From contig JAPPNK010000022.1 in the NCBI GenBank assembly GCA_028818695.1, forward strand, positions 1-60,886: a stretch of 60,886 bases of DNA, in the 5' to 3' direction. A program made the position numbers and the translations under genes. The notes under the pieces were generated by a model. It saw only the letters and a program-made list of their open reading frames with translations. It had not been told where the DNA came from and ran no database searches. This DNA comes from Candidatus Poribacteria bacterium. GTDB lineage: Bacteria > Poribacteria > WGA-4E > GCA-2687025. Positions within the stretch are counted from its first letter, which is position 1, and the number at the start of each line of letters is the position of its first letter. This document shows positions 1 through 7,738 of this stretch, one piece after another.

Positions 1-128
1 CGACCCCTTAAGTATGCGCATACCTGAGGGGTAAAGTAATCATGTAAATGACAGCCTGGTTGGCGACGCCTTTTTCCATAAATAGAGAGATCATTCGTTC
101 AACGGTCCCAACTTTCGGCATGAGGTCG
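1..128 (-). repeat. MITE-family copy, truncated by the window edge
   Basis: Read on the minus strand this starts with the family's left end (CGACCTCATG, then AGTTGGGAC) at 128 and runs through the shared CTCTATTTATGG and GCCAACCAGGCTGTCATT blocks. It then leaves the consensus at CATTTACATGATTACT, a variant core shared with the copy at 42683-42857, and enters a palindrome at the window edge. The other end and the target duplication lie outside the window, so insertion cannot be proved for this copy. Confidence 0.7.
3..32. repeat. 30-bp imperfect palindrome
   Basis: ACCCCTTA and TGAGGGGT arms flank a perfect 12-bp centre GTATGCGCATAC. The only imperfections are one A-C mismatch and one G-T pair. 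It sits inside the truncated repeat copy, where other members carry the ATTCCCGC hairpin, so it is probably the variant hairpin of that subfamily. No T-run follows. Confidence 0.5.
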
Positions 129-184
129 GCGGAAATGACGGAGCTGAAACGGCGCGCTTGCATTCGCCGCGGTGAAAACATACC

Positions 185-1027
185 ATGCGCTCAATGTTAG
201 CCTTTCAACTGACCGCAGCCGCCCAGAACGCCGACGCCGCCGCGCTGCCGTTCGAGGGCGTTCATCCTGCGCTTTACGGCGCCTCGGCAGTTCTGTTTGC
301 CGCCGTTCTCGGCGCCGCGTCGATACGCATTATACGCGATTACGAGCGGGCTGTCGTGTTTCGTCTTGGGCGCGTCGTCGGCGCGAAGGGGCCGGGGCTT
401 GTCCTGCTGATCCCGCTCATTGACCGCATGCGCAAGATTTCGCTGCGCGTTCAAACCTACGATGTCGCGCCGCAGGATATTGTGACGAGCGACACCGTTT
501 CGGTGAAGGTGAACGGAGTTCTGCTGTTTCGCGTCTCCGATCCTGTCAAGGCGGCGGTTGAAGCTGAGGATTTTGTGGAAGCGACCGGCTTGCTGGCGCA
601 GACGACGCTGCGCGCCGTGTTGAGCGGGGCGGAGCTGGACGAGCTGCTCGCGGAGAGGGCGAACCTGAACGAGCGGCTGAAATCGGCGCTGGCGGACCAG
701 ACAGCCGCCTGGGGCGTTGAGGCGCTCTCGATGGAGGTGAAGCATGTCGATCTGCCGGAAGGCATGCGGCGCGCGATGGCGAAACAGGCGGAGGCGGATC
801 GGGAGCGTCAGGCGAAGATCGTCTCGGCGGAGGGGGAGTACGAGGCGGCAGAGACGTTGCTTCAAGCGTCCCGCATCTTGAAAAACCACCCGCAGAGCCT
901 GCAGCTGCGCTATTTTCAGACTCTGGTAGAGGTTGCGGCGGAGGAGCGGTCTAGGGTTCTGTTTCCGCTTCCGATCGATCTGATGGAGCCTTTTCGGGCG
1001 AATTTTGAGCCAGATTCGGAAGAATGA
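185..1027 (+). CDS. slipin family SPFH/band 7 membrane protein
   Basis: 280 aa. A hydrophobic segment at about residues 31-47 anchors it in the membrane. The SPFH/band 7 domain follows from about residue 52 (DYERAVVFRLGRVVGAKGPG, then QTYDVAPQDIVTSDTVSVKV and LPEGMRRAMAKQAEADRER). This is the stomatin/slipin pattern, a family that forms membrane microdomain scaffolds. Bacterial slipins are often next to an NfeD gene, but none is seen here. The start at 185 has a weak GGTGA upstream; Met4 is an alternative. The stop overlaps the next gene's start (ATGA), so the two are probably translationally coupled. The family call is firm; the specific role is unknown. Confidence 0.88.
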   Translation: MRSMLAFQLTAAAQNADAAALPFEGVHPALYGASAVLFAAVLGAASIRIIRDYERAVVFRLGRVVGAKGPGLVLLIPLIDRMRKISLRVQTYDVAPQDIVTSDTVSVKVNGVLLFRVSDPVKAAVEAEDFVEATGLLAQTTLRAVLSGAELDELLAERANLNERLKSALADQTAAWGVEALSMEVKHVDLPEGMRRAMAKQAEADRERQAKIVSAEGEYEAAETLLQASRILKNHPQSLQLRYFQTLVEVAAEERSRVLFPLPIDLMEPFRANFEPDSEE

Positions 1028-2778
1028 GCGGCGTTTTTAACCGAAAAAACCTGATCCCTGCATGTCTTCTGCTGGCTGGATTCGCCGCGTTTATCTGGAA
1101 GATGCGCATCGCCGGACCGATCGAATATGTCGGGCATGCGGACGCATCCGGCTACGCCGAGATGGCCGACTCGATCTTGAAAGGGCGCGGGCTGGAGGTG
1201 GACTACATCTCCTGGTATTTCCGCAAATACGAAAACATTGAGCGGCCTGAAGACCATTGGCCGCCGTTTTATTCGTTCTTGATACTCCCGTTTTTTCTGT
1301 TCATGGGAAAGACGGCGATCGCCGCAAAGCTTCCCTCCATACTGATCTCCTGCTTTGCGTTTCCCTTGACGGTTTATGCGTTGACGCTGCGCCTTGCGCG
1401 GTCGCGGGCGGCGGCGTTTGCGGCGGGCATGACAATCCTTTTCTATACGCCGATGTTCGGCTGGTCGATGCGCTGCCTGTCCGATGTGACCTTCGGCTGG
1501 CTCGTCGCCGCGGCCGTTCTTGCTTTTTTAAAAGGAGAAGAGGAGCCGCGCTGGCATTGGGCGGCGGGCGCGCTGCTCGCAGGGGCGTATTACGCAAAAG
1601 GGTCGACGATCGTTCTGCTGCCTGCGTTCGCTCTCTACTACCTGCTCTGGCGCGTCCTGCGGAAGCCTGAGCGCAAGTGGATCCGCCATGACCGCGACGT
1701 TGCGATCGGGCTTGCCGTCTTCCTCGCCCTGCTGTCGCCGTGGGCGGTTCGCAACATGGTTCATTTTGGGCAGCCGCTCTATTCAACGCAGAATCATGCC
1801 GCGGGGTATATTGGATGGAAGGCATGGGAGGACGGCACCTACGATCTGTACTGGGGCGAAAAGGAGCCGCCCTCCGTTGCGGACAAGTTCAAGCAGCCCG
1901 AACAGCTTGTTGAAAAAAGCGTCGAGTTTTACAAGAGCCATTTTTGGTGGGTTTTCATGAATATCCATCGAAAATGGGGAGATTTTAAGACGGACGATCT
2001 GTCGACCTATGCGGTCGGCTTTCCTGCGCTGTTCGGCATGCTTTTTTGGGTTCTGTCGGCGAGCCTTGCGGCGGCGCGCCGTTTGAGGCGGGGAACGGGG
2101 AAAGGAGCGGCTCTTGACGGCATGGCGGCATGGACGAAGCCGTTTCGCCCGCTTCCGTTCGTTCTCTTCTTTTTGGTATCGATGGCGCATCTCTCCTTTC
2201 TTTCGATCTGCTGGCAGCCGATTAACCGTCTGATAACGCCCGTCATCGCGCTTGTCGCCGCGTTTGGGTATGCGTTTCTGTTTCATGTTGTGGAGCGGGC
2301 GGCGGCGGAGTTGCGCCATCGCCGGCGGATTGCGGCGGGAGCCGCGTTGGCGCTGCTGACGCTTTGGGGCGCGCATGAGGCGCGCGATCTGACGCATGCG
2401 CGCGAGAAGGCGGGTTACCCATGGCGCGAATCGAGCCAAGGATGGATGGAGGTTGGGCGCTGGATACGAGAGAACGCGCCCGGCTCCATCGCCATGACGC
2501 GCAACCCGTGGGAGCTGCATTTCTACTCGGAAGAGAAGGCGGTTCAGATACCGCTCGCGCCGCTCGACCGCATCATTGAGGTCGGGAAGTACTACGGCGC
2601 GACGCATCTCATACCGGAAAAACGGCGCCCGACCTTAGAGCCATGGTTGAGCGGCGAGATCCCAGGCTTGACAAAAATGACCGAGGCGCATGGCGTGGAG
2701 CTTTACGAGATCGACTACGGCGCCCTGCCTGAAACGTTGCCGGGCGCGGCGGCGTCAAGTAGCATAGACGCTCCATAA
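1024..2778 (+). CDS. GT39/ArnT-like polytopic membrane glycosyltransferase
   Basis: 584 aa with roughly ten hydrophobic segments. The first luminal/periplasmic loop contains HADASGYAEMADSIL, matching the acidic loop motif of GT-C fold enzymes (PMT, ArnT and related). It is followed by DHWPPFYSFLILPFF, a Pro-Pro motif also usual in this group. GT-C enzymes move sugars from polyprenyl-phosphate donors to lipids or proteins on the outer face of the membrane. The substrate cannot be told from sequence. The start overlaps the slipin stop by 4 bp. The C-terminal third is soluble and shows no recognisable domain. Confidence 0.75.
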   Translation: MSGVFNRKNLIPACLLLAGFAAFIWKMRIAGPIEYVGHADASGYAEMADSILKGRGLEVDYISWYFRKYENIERPEDHWPPFYSFLILPFFLFMGKTAIAAKLPSILISCFAFPLTVYALTLRLARSRAAAFAAGMTILFYTPMFGWSMRCLSDVTFGWLVAAAVLAFLKGEEEPRWHWAAGALLAGAYYAKGSTIVLLPAFALYYLLWRVLRKPERKWIRHDRDVAIGLAVFLALLSPWAVRNMVHFGQPLYSTQNHAAGYIGWKAWEDGTYDLYWGEKEPPSVADKFKQPEQLVEKSVEFYKSHFWWVFMNIHRKWGDFKTDDLSTYAVGFPALFGMLFWVLSASLAAARRLRRGTGKGAALDGMAAWTKPFRPLPFVLFFLVSMAHLSFLSICWQPINRLITPVIALVAAFGYAFLFHVVERAAAELRHRRRIAAGAALALLTLWGAHEARDLTHAREKAGYPWRESSQGWMEVGRWIRENAPGSIAMTRNPWELHFYSEEKAVQIPLAPLDRIIEVGKYYGATHLIPEKRRPTLEPWLSGEIPGLTKMTEAHGVELYEIDYGALPETLPGAAASSSIDAP

Positions 2779-2795
2779 GCGAGCATGAAAGGCTG

Positions 2796-3728
2796 ATGAT
2801 GAAACTGGTCAGCGTCAAAGAGAACGGGTCGATTCGTCTCGGCATTGAGATCGACGGGAAAGCGGCAGACGCCGCGGCAAGTTATGAGCGGCTGTTGAAC
2901 GAGAAGCCGCCGCGCTTTCTGCGCCGTATGGACATTTTTTTGAGGCATGGCGAACGCGCGATGGACGCCGCCCGGCGCGTTGAGGAGGCGGCGCGCCAAC
3001 ATCCGGGAGACGCGGTCTGGGCGGACGGCTCGCTCGCGGCGCCTGTTCATAACCCGCCGAAGCTGCTCTGTTTGGCGGGGAACTATGCGGAGCATATACG
3101 GGAAGGCGGCGGGAACGCTCTTGAAAAGGAGCGGACGACGCCGCGCGTCTTCATGAAACCGCCTACGACAACGATCATCGGTCCAGGCGAAGCGATACGC
3201 ATCCCTAAGACGGCGGGATGGATCGACTGGGAAGCGGAGCTGGCGGTCGTCATGGGAAAGCGGGCGAAGCGCGTCTCCGCCGAGAAGGCGCTTGAGTATG
3301 TCGCCGGTTATACGATTGTGAACGACGTCTCGGAGAGGGCTTTGACCTATGAGCAAGACCGAGAGCCGCGCGAGGGCGACCGCTGGTTCGACTGGCTGAA
3401 CGGAAAATGGTGCGACACCTTCGCGCCGCAGGGTCCCTGTTTGACGACCGCGGACGCGATACCGAACCCAGACGGTTTGGACATCAGGCTGTCGGTGAAC
3501 GGCGTTGTGAAGCAGGACGCGAACACGAATCAGATGATCTACTCCTGCGCGGAGCTGATCGAGTGGACGTCGCGTCTCATTGCTCTGGAGCCGGGGGATG
3601 TGATTGCGACGGGGACGCCCGCCGGCGTCGGCCGTCCGCAGGGGGAGCGGCTTCATTCAGGCGATGTTGTGGAGATTTTCGTTGAGAAGATCGGGACGCT
3701 GACGAACCCTGTTTTGGATGAGGAATAA
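2796..3728 (+). CDS. fumarylacetoacetate hydrolase (FAH) family protein
   Basis: 310 aa. The C-terminal two thirds is a complete FAH fold: PKLLCLAGNYAEH, PRVFMKPPTTTIIGPGE, IDWEAELAVVMGK with the metal-binding Glu residues, YVAGYTIVNDVSERA, and the closing PGDVIATGTPAGVG. Family members cleave or decarboxylate beta-dicarbonyl compounds in aromatic and sugar-acid catabolism, using a divalent metal. The exact substrate is not assignable. The start is MMKLVS with tandem ATGs at 2796 and 2799. A small cupin gene follows 5 bp downstream, and the two may act on the same small-molecule pathway. Confidence 0.9.
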   Translation: MMKLVSVKENGSIRLGIEIDGKAADAAASYERLLNEKPPRFLRRMDIFLRHGERAMDAARRVEEAARQHPGDAVWADGSLAAPVHNPPKLLCLAGNYAEHIREGGGNALEKERTTPRVFMKPPTTTIIGPGEAIRIPKTAGWIDWEAELAVVMGKRAKRVSAEKALEYVAGYTIVNDVSERALTYEQDREPREGDRWFDWLNGKWCDTFAPQGPCLTTADAIPNPDGLDIRLSVNGVVKQDANTNQMIYSCAELIEWTSRLIALEPGDVIATGTPAGVGRPQGERLHSGDVVEIFVEKIGTLTNPVLDEE

Positions 3729-3733
3729 AAGGG

Positions 3734-4111
3734 ATGGGAGAGAGCATGTCTGAAAAAAAGGCGCTCATACCGAAGGAGGAAGCGCTGCTGATAGAGCTGC
3801 CGTTCTGCGACCTGCATTGGCATTGCCATGCGGACAACACGGACGCGGAGAATTTGTCGCTCGGGACGGCTGTCTTCCCGCCGGGAGGGGCGCATGGTCC
3901 GCATCGGCATCCGAACGCGGAGGAGTTCATCTATGTTTTAAAGGGGCAGTCGATACAAACGCTGGAGGATCAGACGTTCGAGATGCGCCCTGGGGACTGC
4001 GTCCATATTCCGCAGAACGCGGTTCATTCGACTCGGAATGTCGGCGATGGGGAGTTGGCGATACTGGTCGGATTCAGCGCGGCGAGTCCTGAAGTGGTGG
4101 ATGTGGAGTAG
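3734..4111 (+). CDS. single-domain cupin protein
   Basis: 125 aa, one cupin barrel. Motif 1 is GGAHGPHRHPNAEEFIYVLKG, with the two His and the Glu of the usual metal site. Motif 2 is GDCVHIPQNAVHSTRN, which supplies the last His. Such proteins are isomerases, dioxygenases or sugar-binding proteins; the function here is undefined. Two in-frame starts are possible. 3734 follows GAGGAA, and 3746 (MSEKK) follows GGGAGAG at tighter spacing. The gene directly follows the FAH-family gene and ends 3 bp before a convergent gene. Confidence 0.82.
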   Translation: MGESMSEKKALIPKEEALLIELPFCDLHWHCHADNTDAENLSLGTAVFPPGGAHGPHRHPNAEEFIYVLKGQSIQTLEDQTFEMRPGDCVHIPQNAVHSTRNVGDGELAILVGFSAASPEVVDVE

Positions 4112-4114
4112 CTG

Positions 4115-4396
4115 TTAGCGCTGGATTCGCTCGTTGACGTTTGCGTCGGAGTTTTGGACCTGCTTGCGGCTCTGCTCTAGGATCAGGTCAGCCAGTCGGT
4201 CTCGGAGAGCGCGCATTTGGGCTTCGTCCTGTTCGCGCTTTTGTTCTTCAGCGAGCGTTGTCTGCTGGCGCCGCTCCCGCTTCATTTTTGCGACTTTCCA
4301 GAAGGCGGCGCTGAAAAAACCGATGGAGACCAGGATCAATATGATGACCTGAACCGTAAATACAGCAAGGAGGAACTCGTCAAGATCGCTTAGCAT
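4115..4396 (-). CDS. small membrane protein with C-terminal coiled coil
   Basis: 93 aa and not a recognised family. One transmembrane helix (about residues 9-33, rich in V, I, L, F) is followed by a basic stretch (KMKRERRQQ). A charged, Gln/Glu/Arg-rich helix with heptad-like spacing then runs to about residue 80. Its start lies inside the 3' end of the upstream gene (17-bp overlap), which has the same architecture, so the pair is probably co-translated and may form a heteromeric membrane coiled coil. The start codon inside the upstream gene and the consistent architecture are the reasons for accepting it. Confidence 0.5.
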   Translation of the reverse strand: MLSDLDEFLLAVFTVQVIILILVSIGFFSAAFWKVAKMKRERRQQTTLAEEQKREQDEAQMRALRDRLADLILEQSRKQVQNSDANVNERIQR

Positions 4397-4673
4397 TTTC
4401 GTTTACCTTGTCCGCATTCTCGCCGCTTTGGTTGAAAACGGCGTCCATTGCCGATTCTCGCTGCGCAGAGGCGAGCATTTCGATCATTTTCCGCATCTCC
4501 CGCATCTCCGCCTCTAACGCGCGTTCACGTTCGCTCGGTTGATTGGGCGCCGGCGCTTCTTCCCTTTGCCCCACAATCTTTTTCCATAAAAAGCGGTAGG
4601 TTGCAACGATGCCGATTGCCGCAAAAATAGCGTTTGCCATCAAAAAGAAGATGAGCCAAATTAGATAATCCAC
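4380..4673 (-). CDS. small membrane protein with coiled coil, pair partner
   Basis: 97 aa and not recognised. The N-terminal transmembrane helix is at residues 3-29 (LIWLIFFLMANAIFAAIGIV). A basic turn and a proline-rich linker (APAPNQPSERER) follow, then an acidic/basic helix with a repeating Glu-Met-Arg pattern (EMREMRKMIEMLASAQ). It sits downstream of the AIM24 pair on the same strand, with a 121-bp gap. The next small membrane gene starts before it ends. Function unknown; a scaffold or membrane-organising role is only a guess. Confidence 0.5.
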   Translation of the reverse strand: MDYLIWLIFFLMANAIFAAIGIVATYRFLWKKIVGQREEAPAPNQPSERERALEAEMREMRKMIEMLASAQRESAMDAVFNQSGENADKVNENAKRS

Positions 4674-4794
4674 AAACCAAGCCTTTCAGCGGCGGTCGGG
4701 CAGGAGCGGGCTTTCCGGTCTTATTGGAACCGCCAACACTCCGCTGCCTGCCCGCCCGTTCCCGCGTCAAGCGCGGTACGGCGCCGCGAGCGGA

Positions 4795-5472
4795 CTAGTT
4801 GGAGCGGCGGCTGGGAAGCTTGGCAGAAAGCCAGCTGACAAAGGCGTCGTCGCTGCGCGTCTGCATATAAAAACGCCCCGGTCCGACCAGCTTGCACACA
4901 AGACCCTCCCCCGAAAGCAGCGTCGATTTCCATCCGCCCGACCGCGCCACCGAGTATTGAATCGAACTGTCGAAGGCGACCATATGCCCCGTGTCGACCG
5001 TGTACTGTTCCCCGTTGGCAAGCTCCTTCAGATGAATCGCTCCGAAGCTGGAAACGAAGAGCGATCCCGCCCCCTCGCATTTCAGAAGAAACAGCCCTTC
5101 CTTTGAAAAGAAGGTCCGCGCGCCGCCCCATTTCGAATCGATCTCAATGCCGGTATCCGACGCCAAGAAGGAGCCGGACTGCACCATGATCGACTCGCCC
5201 TCCAGCTGAATCGCCTCAATGTCGCCGGGCAGGGCGGGGGCGACCGTCACTTCGCCGGGCGCTTCCGCGGTGAAGGTGTTCATAAAAAAGCTTTCGCCCC
5301 CTAGAACGGAGCGTTTGAGACCTTGCAGGACGCCGCCGCGCGTGGAGGTTTCCAGATGAATCGTCGGCGACATGCTCACCATCGCGCCTGGTTCGGCTTG
5401 TATCCGTTCGCCGGATTCTAGATGAATGACGCCGAGCGCGTAGGAGGGGCGATGCAGGATTTCATGGCGCAT
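4795..5472 (-). CDS. AIM24 (TIGR00266) family protein, copy A
   Basis: 225 aa, about the usual length of the AIM24/TIGR00266 family. It is a beta-rich fold with motifs YALGVIHLESGERIQAEPGA, GESFFMNTFTA, PGDIEAIQLEG, VQSGSFLASDTGIEI, and a late DTGHMVAFDSSIQYSV plus VGPGRFYMQTR. The bacterial role is unknown; the yeast mitochondrial homologue affects inner membrane architecture. It is a tandem paralogue of the next gene upstream. The ATG at 5472 follows GAAGGGA at good spacing. Confidence 0.88.
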   Translation of the reverse strand: MRHEILHRPSYALGVIHLESGERIQAEPGAMVSMSPTIHLETSTRGGVLQGLKRSVLGGESFFMNTFTAEAPGEVTVAPALPGDIEAIQLEGESIMVQSGSFLASDTGIEIDSKWGGARTFFSKEGLFLLKCEGAGSLFVSSFGAIHLKELANGEQYTVDTGHMVAFDSSIQYSVARSGGWKSTLLSGEGLVCKLVGPGRFYMQTRSDDAFVSWLSAKLPSRRSN

Positions 5473-5597
5473 GCGTATGTTCCCTTCAGGTTATTTTTCG
5501 GCTCTGTTGTTAAGATACAACGCTTGACGGCGCAGAGTCAACAGCCTGCGCCCCCGCCCATTCCCGCGCCAAGCAGCGGTATGGATCCGCGAGCGGA

Positions 5598-6326
5598 TTA
5601 GCTAGAGCGGCGGCTGGGAAGCTGGGGGCGGCGGCTGGCAAAGGCGTCGTCGCTGCGCGTCTGCATATAAAAACGCCCTGGACCGACCAGCTTGCACACA
5701 AGACCGCCCTCCTCCGACAGCGTCGATTTCCATCCGACCGACCGCTCCACCGAGTATTGAATCGAACTGTCGAAGGCGACCATATGTCCTGCATCGACCG
5801 TGTACTGTTCCCCGTTGGCAAGCTCCTTCAGATGAATCGCGCCGACGCTGGAAATGAAGAGCGATCCCGCTCCCTCGCATTTCAGAAGAAACCGCTCCTC
5901 CTTTGAAACGGAGGTCTGCGCGCCGCCCCCCTCGCCCCACTTCGAATCGATCTTAATCTCAATGCCGGTATCCGCCGCCAGGAAGGAGCCGGACTGCGCC
6001 ATGATCGACTCGCCCTCCAGCTGAATCGCCTCAATGTCGCCGGGCAGGGCGGGCGCGATCGTCACTTCGCCGGGCGCTTCCGCGGTGAAGTTGTTCATCC
6101 AAAAGCTTTCGTCCCTTTGAACGGAGCGTTTGGGACCTCGCAGGACGCCGAAAAAGCGCTTGGAGGTTTCCACATGCGTGGAGCGGTAAGTGCGCGTGGA
6201 GGTATCCAGATGAATCGTTGACGACATGCTCACCACCGCGTCTGGTTCGACTTTTATCCGTTCGCCGGATTCTAGATGAATGACGCCGAGCGCGTAGGAG
6301 GGGCGATGCAGGATCTCATGGCGCAT
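5598..6326 (-). CDS. AIM24 (TIGR00266) family protein, copy B
   Basis: About 242 aa, a close paralogue of the 4795-5472 gene. It has small insertions, including a duplicated short stretch near residue 40 (LDTSTRTYRSTHVETSKRF) and extra Gly/Glu residues near 140. An ATG at 6332 is also in frame. Aligning the shared leader of the two copies, and the GAGAGGA ribosome site, favours 6326, giving MRHEILHRP in both. The gene follows the cytochrome c-WD40 gene by 18 bp and is probably co-transcribed with it. Confidence 0.86.
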   Translation of the reverse strand: MRHEILHRPSYALGVIHLESGERIKVEPDAVVSMSSTIHLDTSTRTYRSTHVETSKRFFGVLRGPKRSVQRDESFWMNNFTAEAPGEVTIAPALPGDIEAIQLEGESIMAQSGSFLAADTGIEIKIDSKWGEGGGAQTSVSKEERFLLKCEGAGSLFISSVGAIHLKELANGEQYTVDAGHMVAFDSSIQYSVERSVGWKSTLSEEGGLVCKLVGPGRFYMQTRSDDAFASRRPQLPSRRSS

Positions 6327-6344
6327 GCGCATGTTCCTCTCAGG

Positions 6345-7709
6345 TTATTTTTCGGCTCCGTTCTCGATGGGGAAGGGGCTGAATTCGCGTACCGTTTCGC
6401 CTGTTTTCGGATTGAAAACGCGGATGAGTCCGTCGAAGCCGCCGACCGCCAGCTCCTCGCTTTCAGGACGGAAGGCGAGCGCAAAGACCGCCGCAGAGTC
6501 GCCCTGAAACTGCGCAAGGCGTTTCCCCGCCGCCGTTTCATAAACGCGTACCTCTCCCCCCGCGGAGCCGACGGCAAAAATCTTGCCCTCCTTGTCGAAC
6601 GCGAGCGCTTTGATGGAGCCTGCCTGCGCTTCATAGGCGCGGACAAGGTTGAAGTCGGTGTTGCCGACGTCGCGCCGCCGCTCGCGGTAGATGCGGTAAA
6701 GGCGCGGCGTCCTGTCGATTCCGCCGCTCAAGACCTGGTCGGCGCCCGGATGGGGGGCGATCGCGTTGATGCCGCCGTAACCTTTGTTGCTCGCGTTGAT
6801 GTCGTCGATAAACTGGCCCAGTTCGACGTTGACAAGCTTGAGCGCGCCGTCGCGTCCGCCGGTGACGAGATGCGTTCCGTCCCGCGAGAACATGGCTCCG
6901 AAGACCCAGTCGCTGTGGTTTTCAAATTTCAGCAGCTCGGCGCCGTCGGCGGCGGAGACAATGCGCGCCGTTTTATCGGCGCATCCAAACGCGACGCTTT
7001 TTCCGTCCGGCGAGAGAACGGCTGAATAGATCGTGTCGTAGGTGGATTTAATGGCGCGGATGAGCCGCCCCGTCTTCGGGTCCCACAGCTGCGCCTGCCC
7101 AAACCGCGCCGGCGAACCTGCCCCGACGCACAACACATCCCCCTCCTCCGAGTAGGAGATCGACTCGATGCGGCGCGCCTCTCCGACGAGGCGGTGGATG
7201 CGTTTGGCGCCGTCGGCGGAAAGGATGAGCGTCTCGCTAAAGCCTGAGACGGCGACCGTCTCTCCGTCCGGCGCGTAGGCGAGCGCGGTGATGACAGGCG
7301 CAGCTGTATAAACAGGCGGCTCAAAGACGGGCTGCTCTTCGGGCGGGAGCGCGTCGTCTTTGGCGCCGTCCAGTATCCATCGTTTGAGCAGGTCGGTTTC
7401 TTCGGGGGGAAGCGGATCGCCGCCCATCGGCATCGCCGGTTCGTCGCCGATCACGAGCGTGTAGAGCAGGCTTTCATCCGGGTTGCCGGGTTTGACGGCG
7501 GGACCTGATTTGCCGCCTTTGAGCAGGTCTGCATGGCTGACGACGCTCAATTCGCCGGCGGGTTCGGCGGGGTTGTGGCACCCTTGGCAGCTGCGTTTCA
7601 GTATCGGCAGGATGTCGTCAACATAGCTCGTCTGCGCGCGGGTGGACGAAGCCGTCAAGAGCGCCGCAAACGCCAACGCCGCTGTAAAAATCGGTCTCCG
7701 CATCGTCAC
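6345..7709 (-). CDS. secreted c-type cytochrome-WD40 fusion protein
   Basis: 454 aa. The signal peptide is at residues 1-25. Next comes a single c-type heme domain with CQGCH, then PGNPDESLLYTLV and MPMGGDPLPPEETDLLKRWI. This is the planctomycete-type (PSCyt1/cytochrome C) module, with a Met ligand candidate in MPMGGDPL. From about residue 130 there are seven WD40-type repeats (ALAYAPDGETVAVSG through ALAFRPESEELAVGGFDG), enough for one seven-bladed propeller. The protein is periplasmic or surface-exposed. The heme suggests redox sensing or electron transfer, and the propeller a binding platform. The partner is unknown. Confidence 0.85.
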   Translation of the reverse strand: MTMRRPIFTAALAFAALLTASSTRAQTSYVDDILPILKRSCQGCHNPAEPAGELSVVSHADLLKGGKSGPAVKPGNPDESLLYTLVIGDEPAMPMGGDPLPPEETDLLKRWILDGAKDDALPPEEQPVFEPPVYTAAPVITALAYAPDGETVAVSGFSETLILSADGAKRIHRLVGEARRIESISYSEEGDVLCVGAGSPARFGQAQLWDPKTGRLIRAIKSTYDTIYSAVLSPDGKSVAFGCADKTARIVSAADGAELLKFENHSDWVFGAMFSRDGTHLVTGGRDGALKLVNVELGQFIDDINASNKGYGGINAIAPHPGADQVLSGGIDRTPRLYRIYRERRRDVGNTDFNLVRAYEAQAGSIKALAFDKEGKIFAVGSAGGEVRVYETAAGKRLAQFQGDSAAVFALAFRPESEELAVGGFDGLIRVFNPKTGETVREFSPFPIENGAEK

Positions 7710-7738
7710 TCAAATCCTCCGTGGACGTGGAACGAGCC

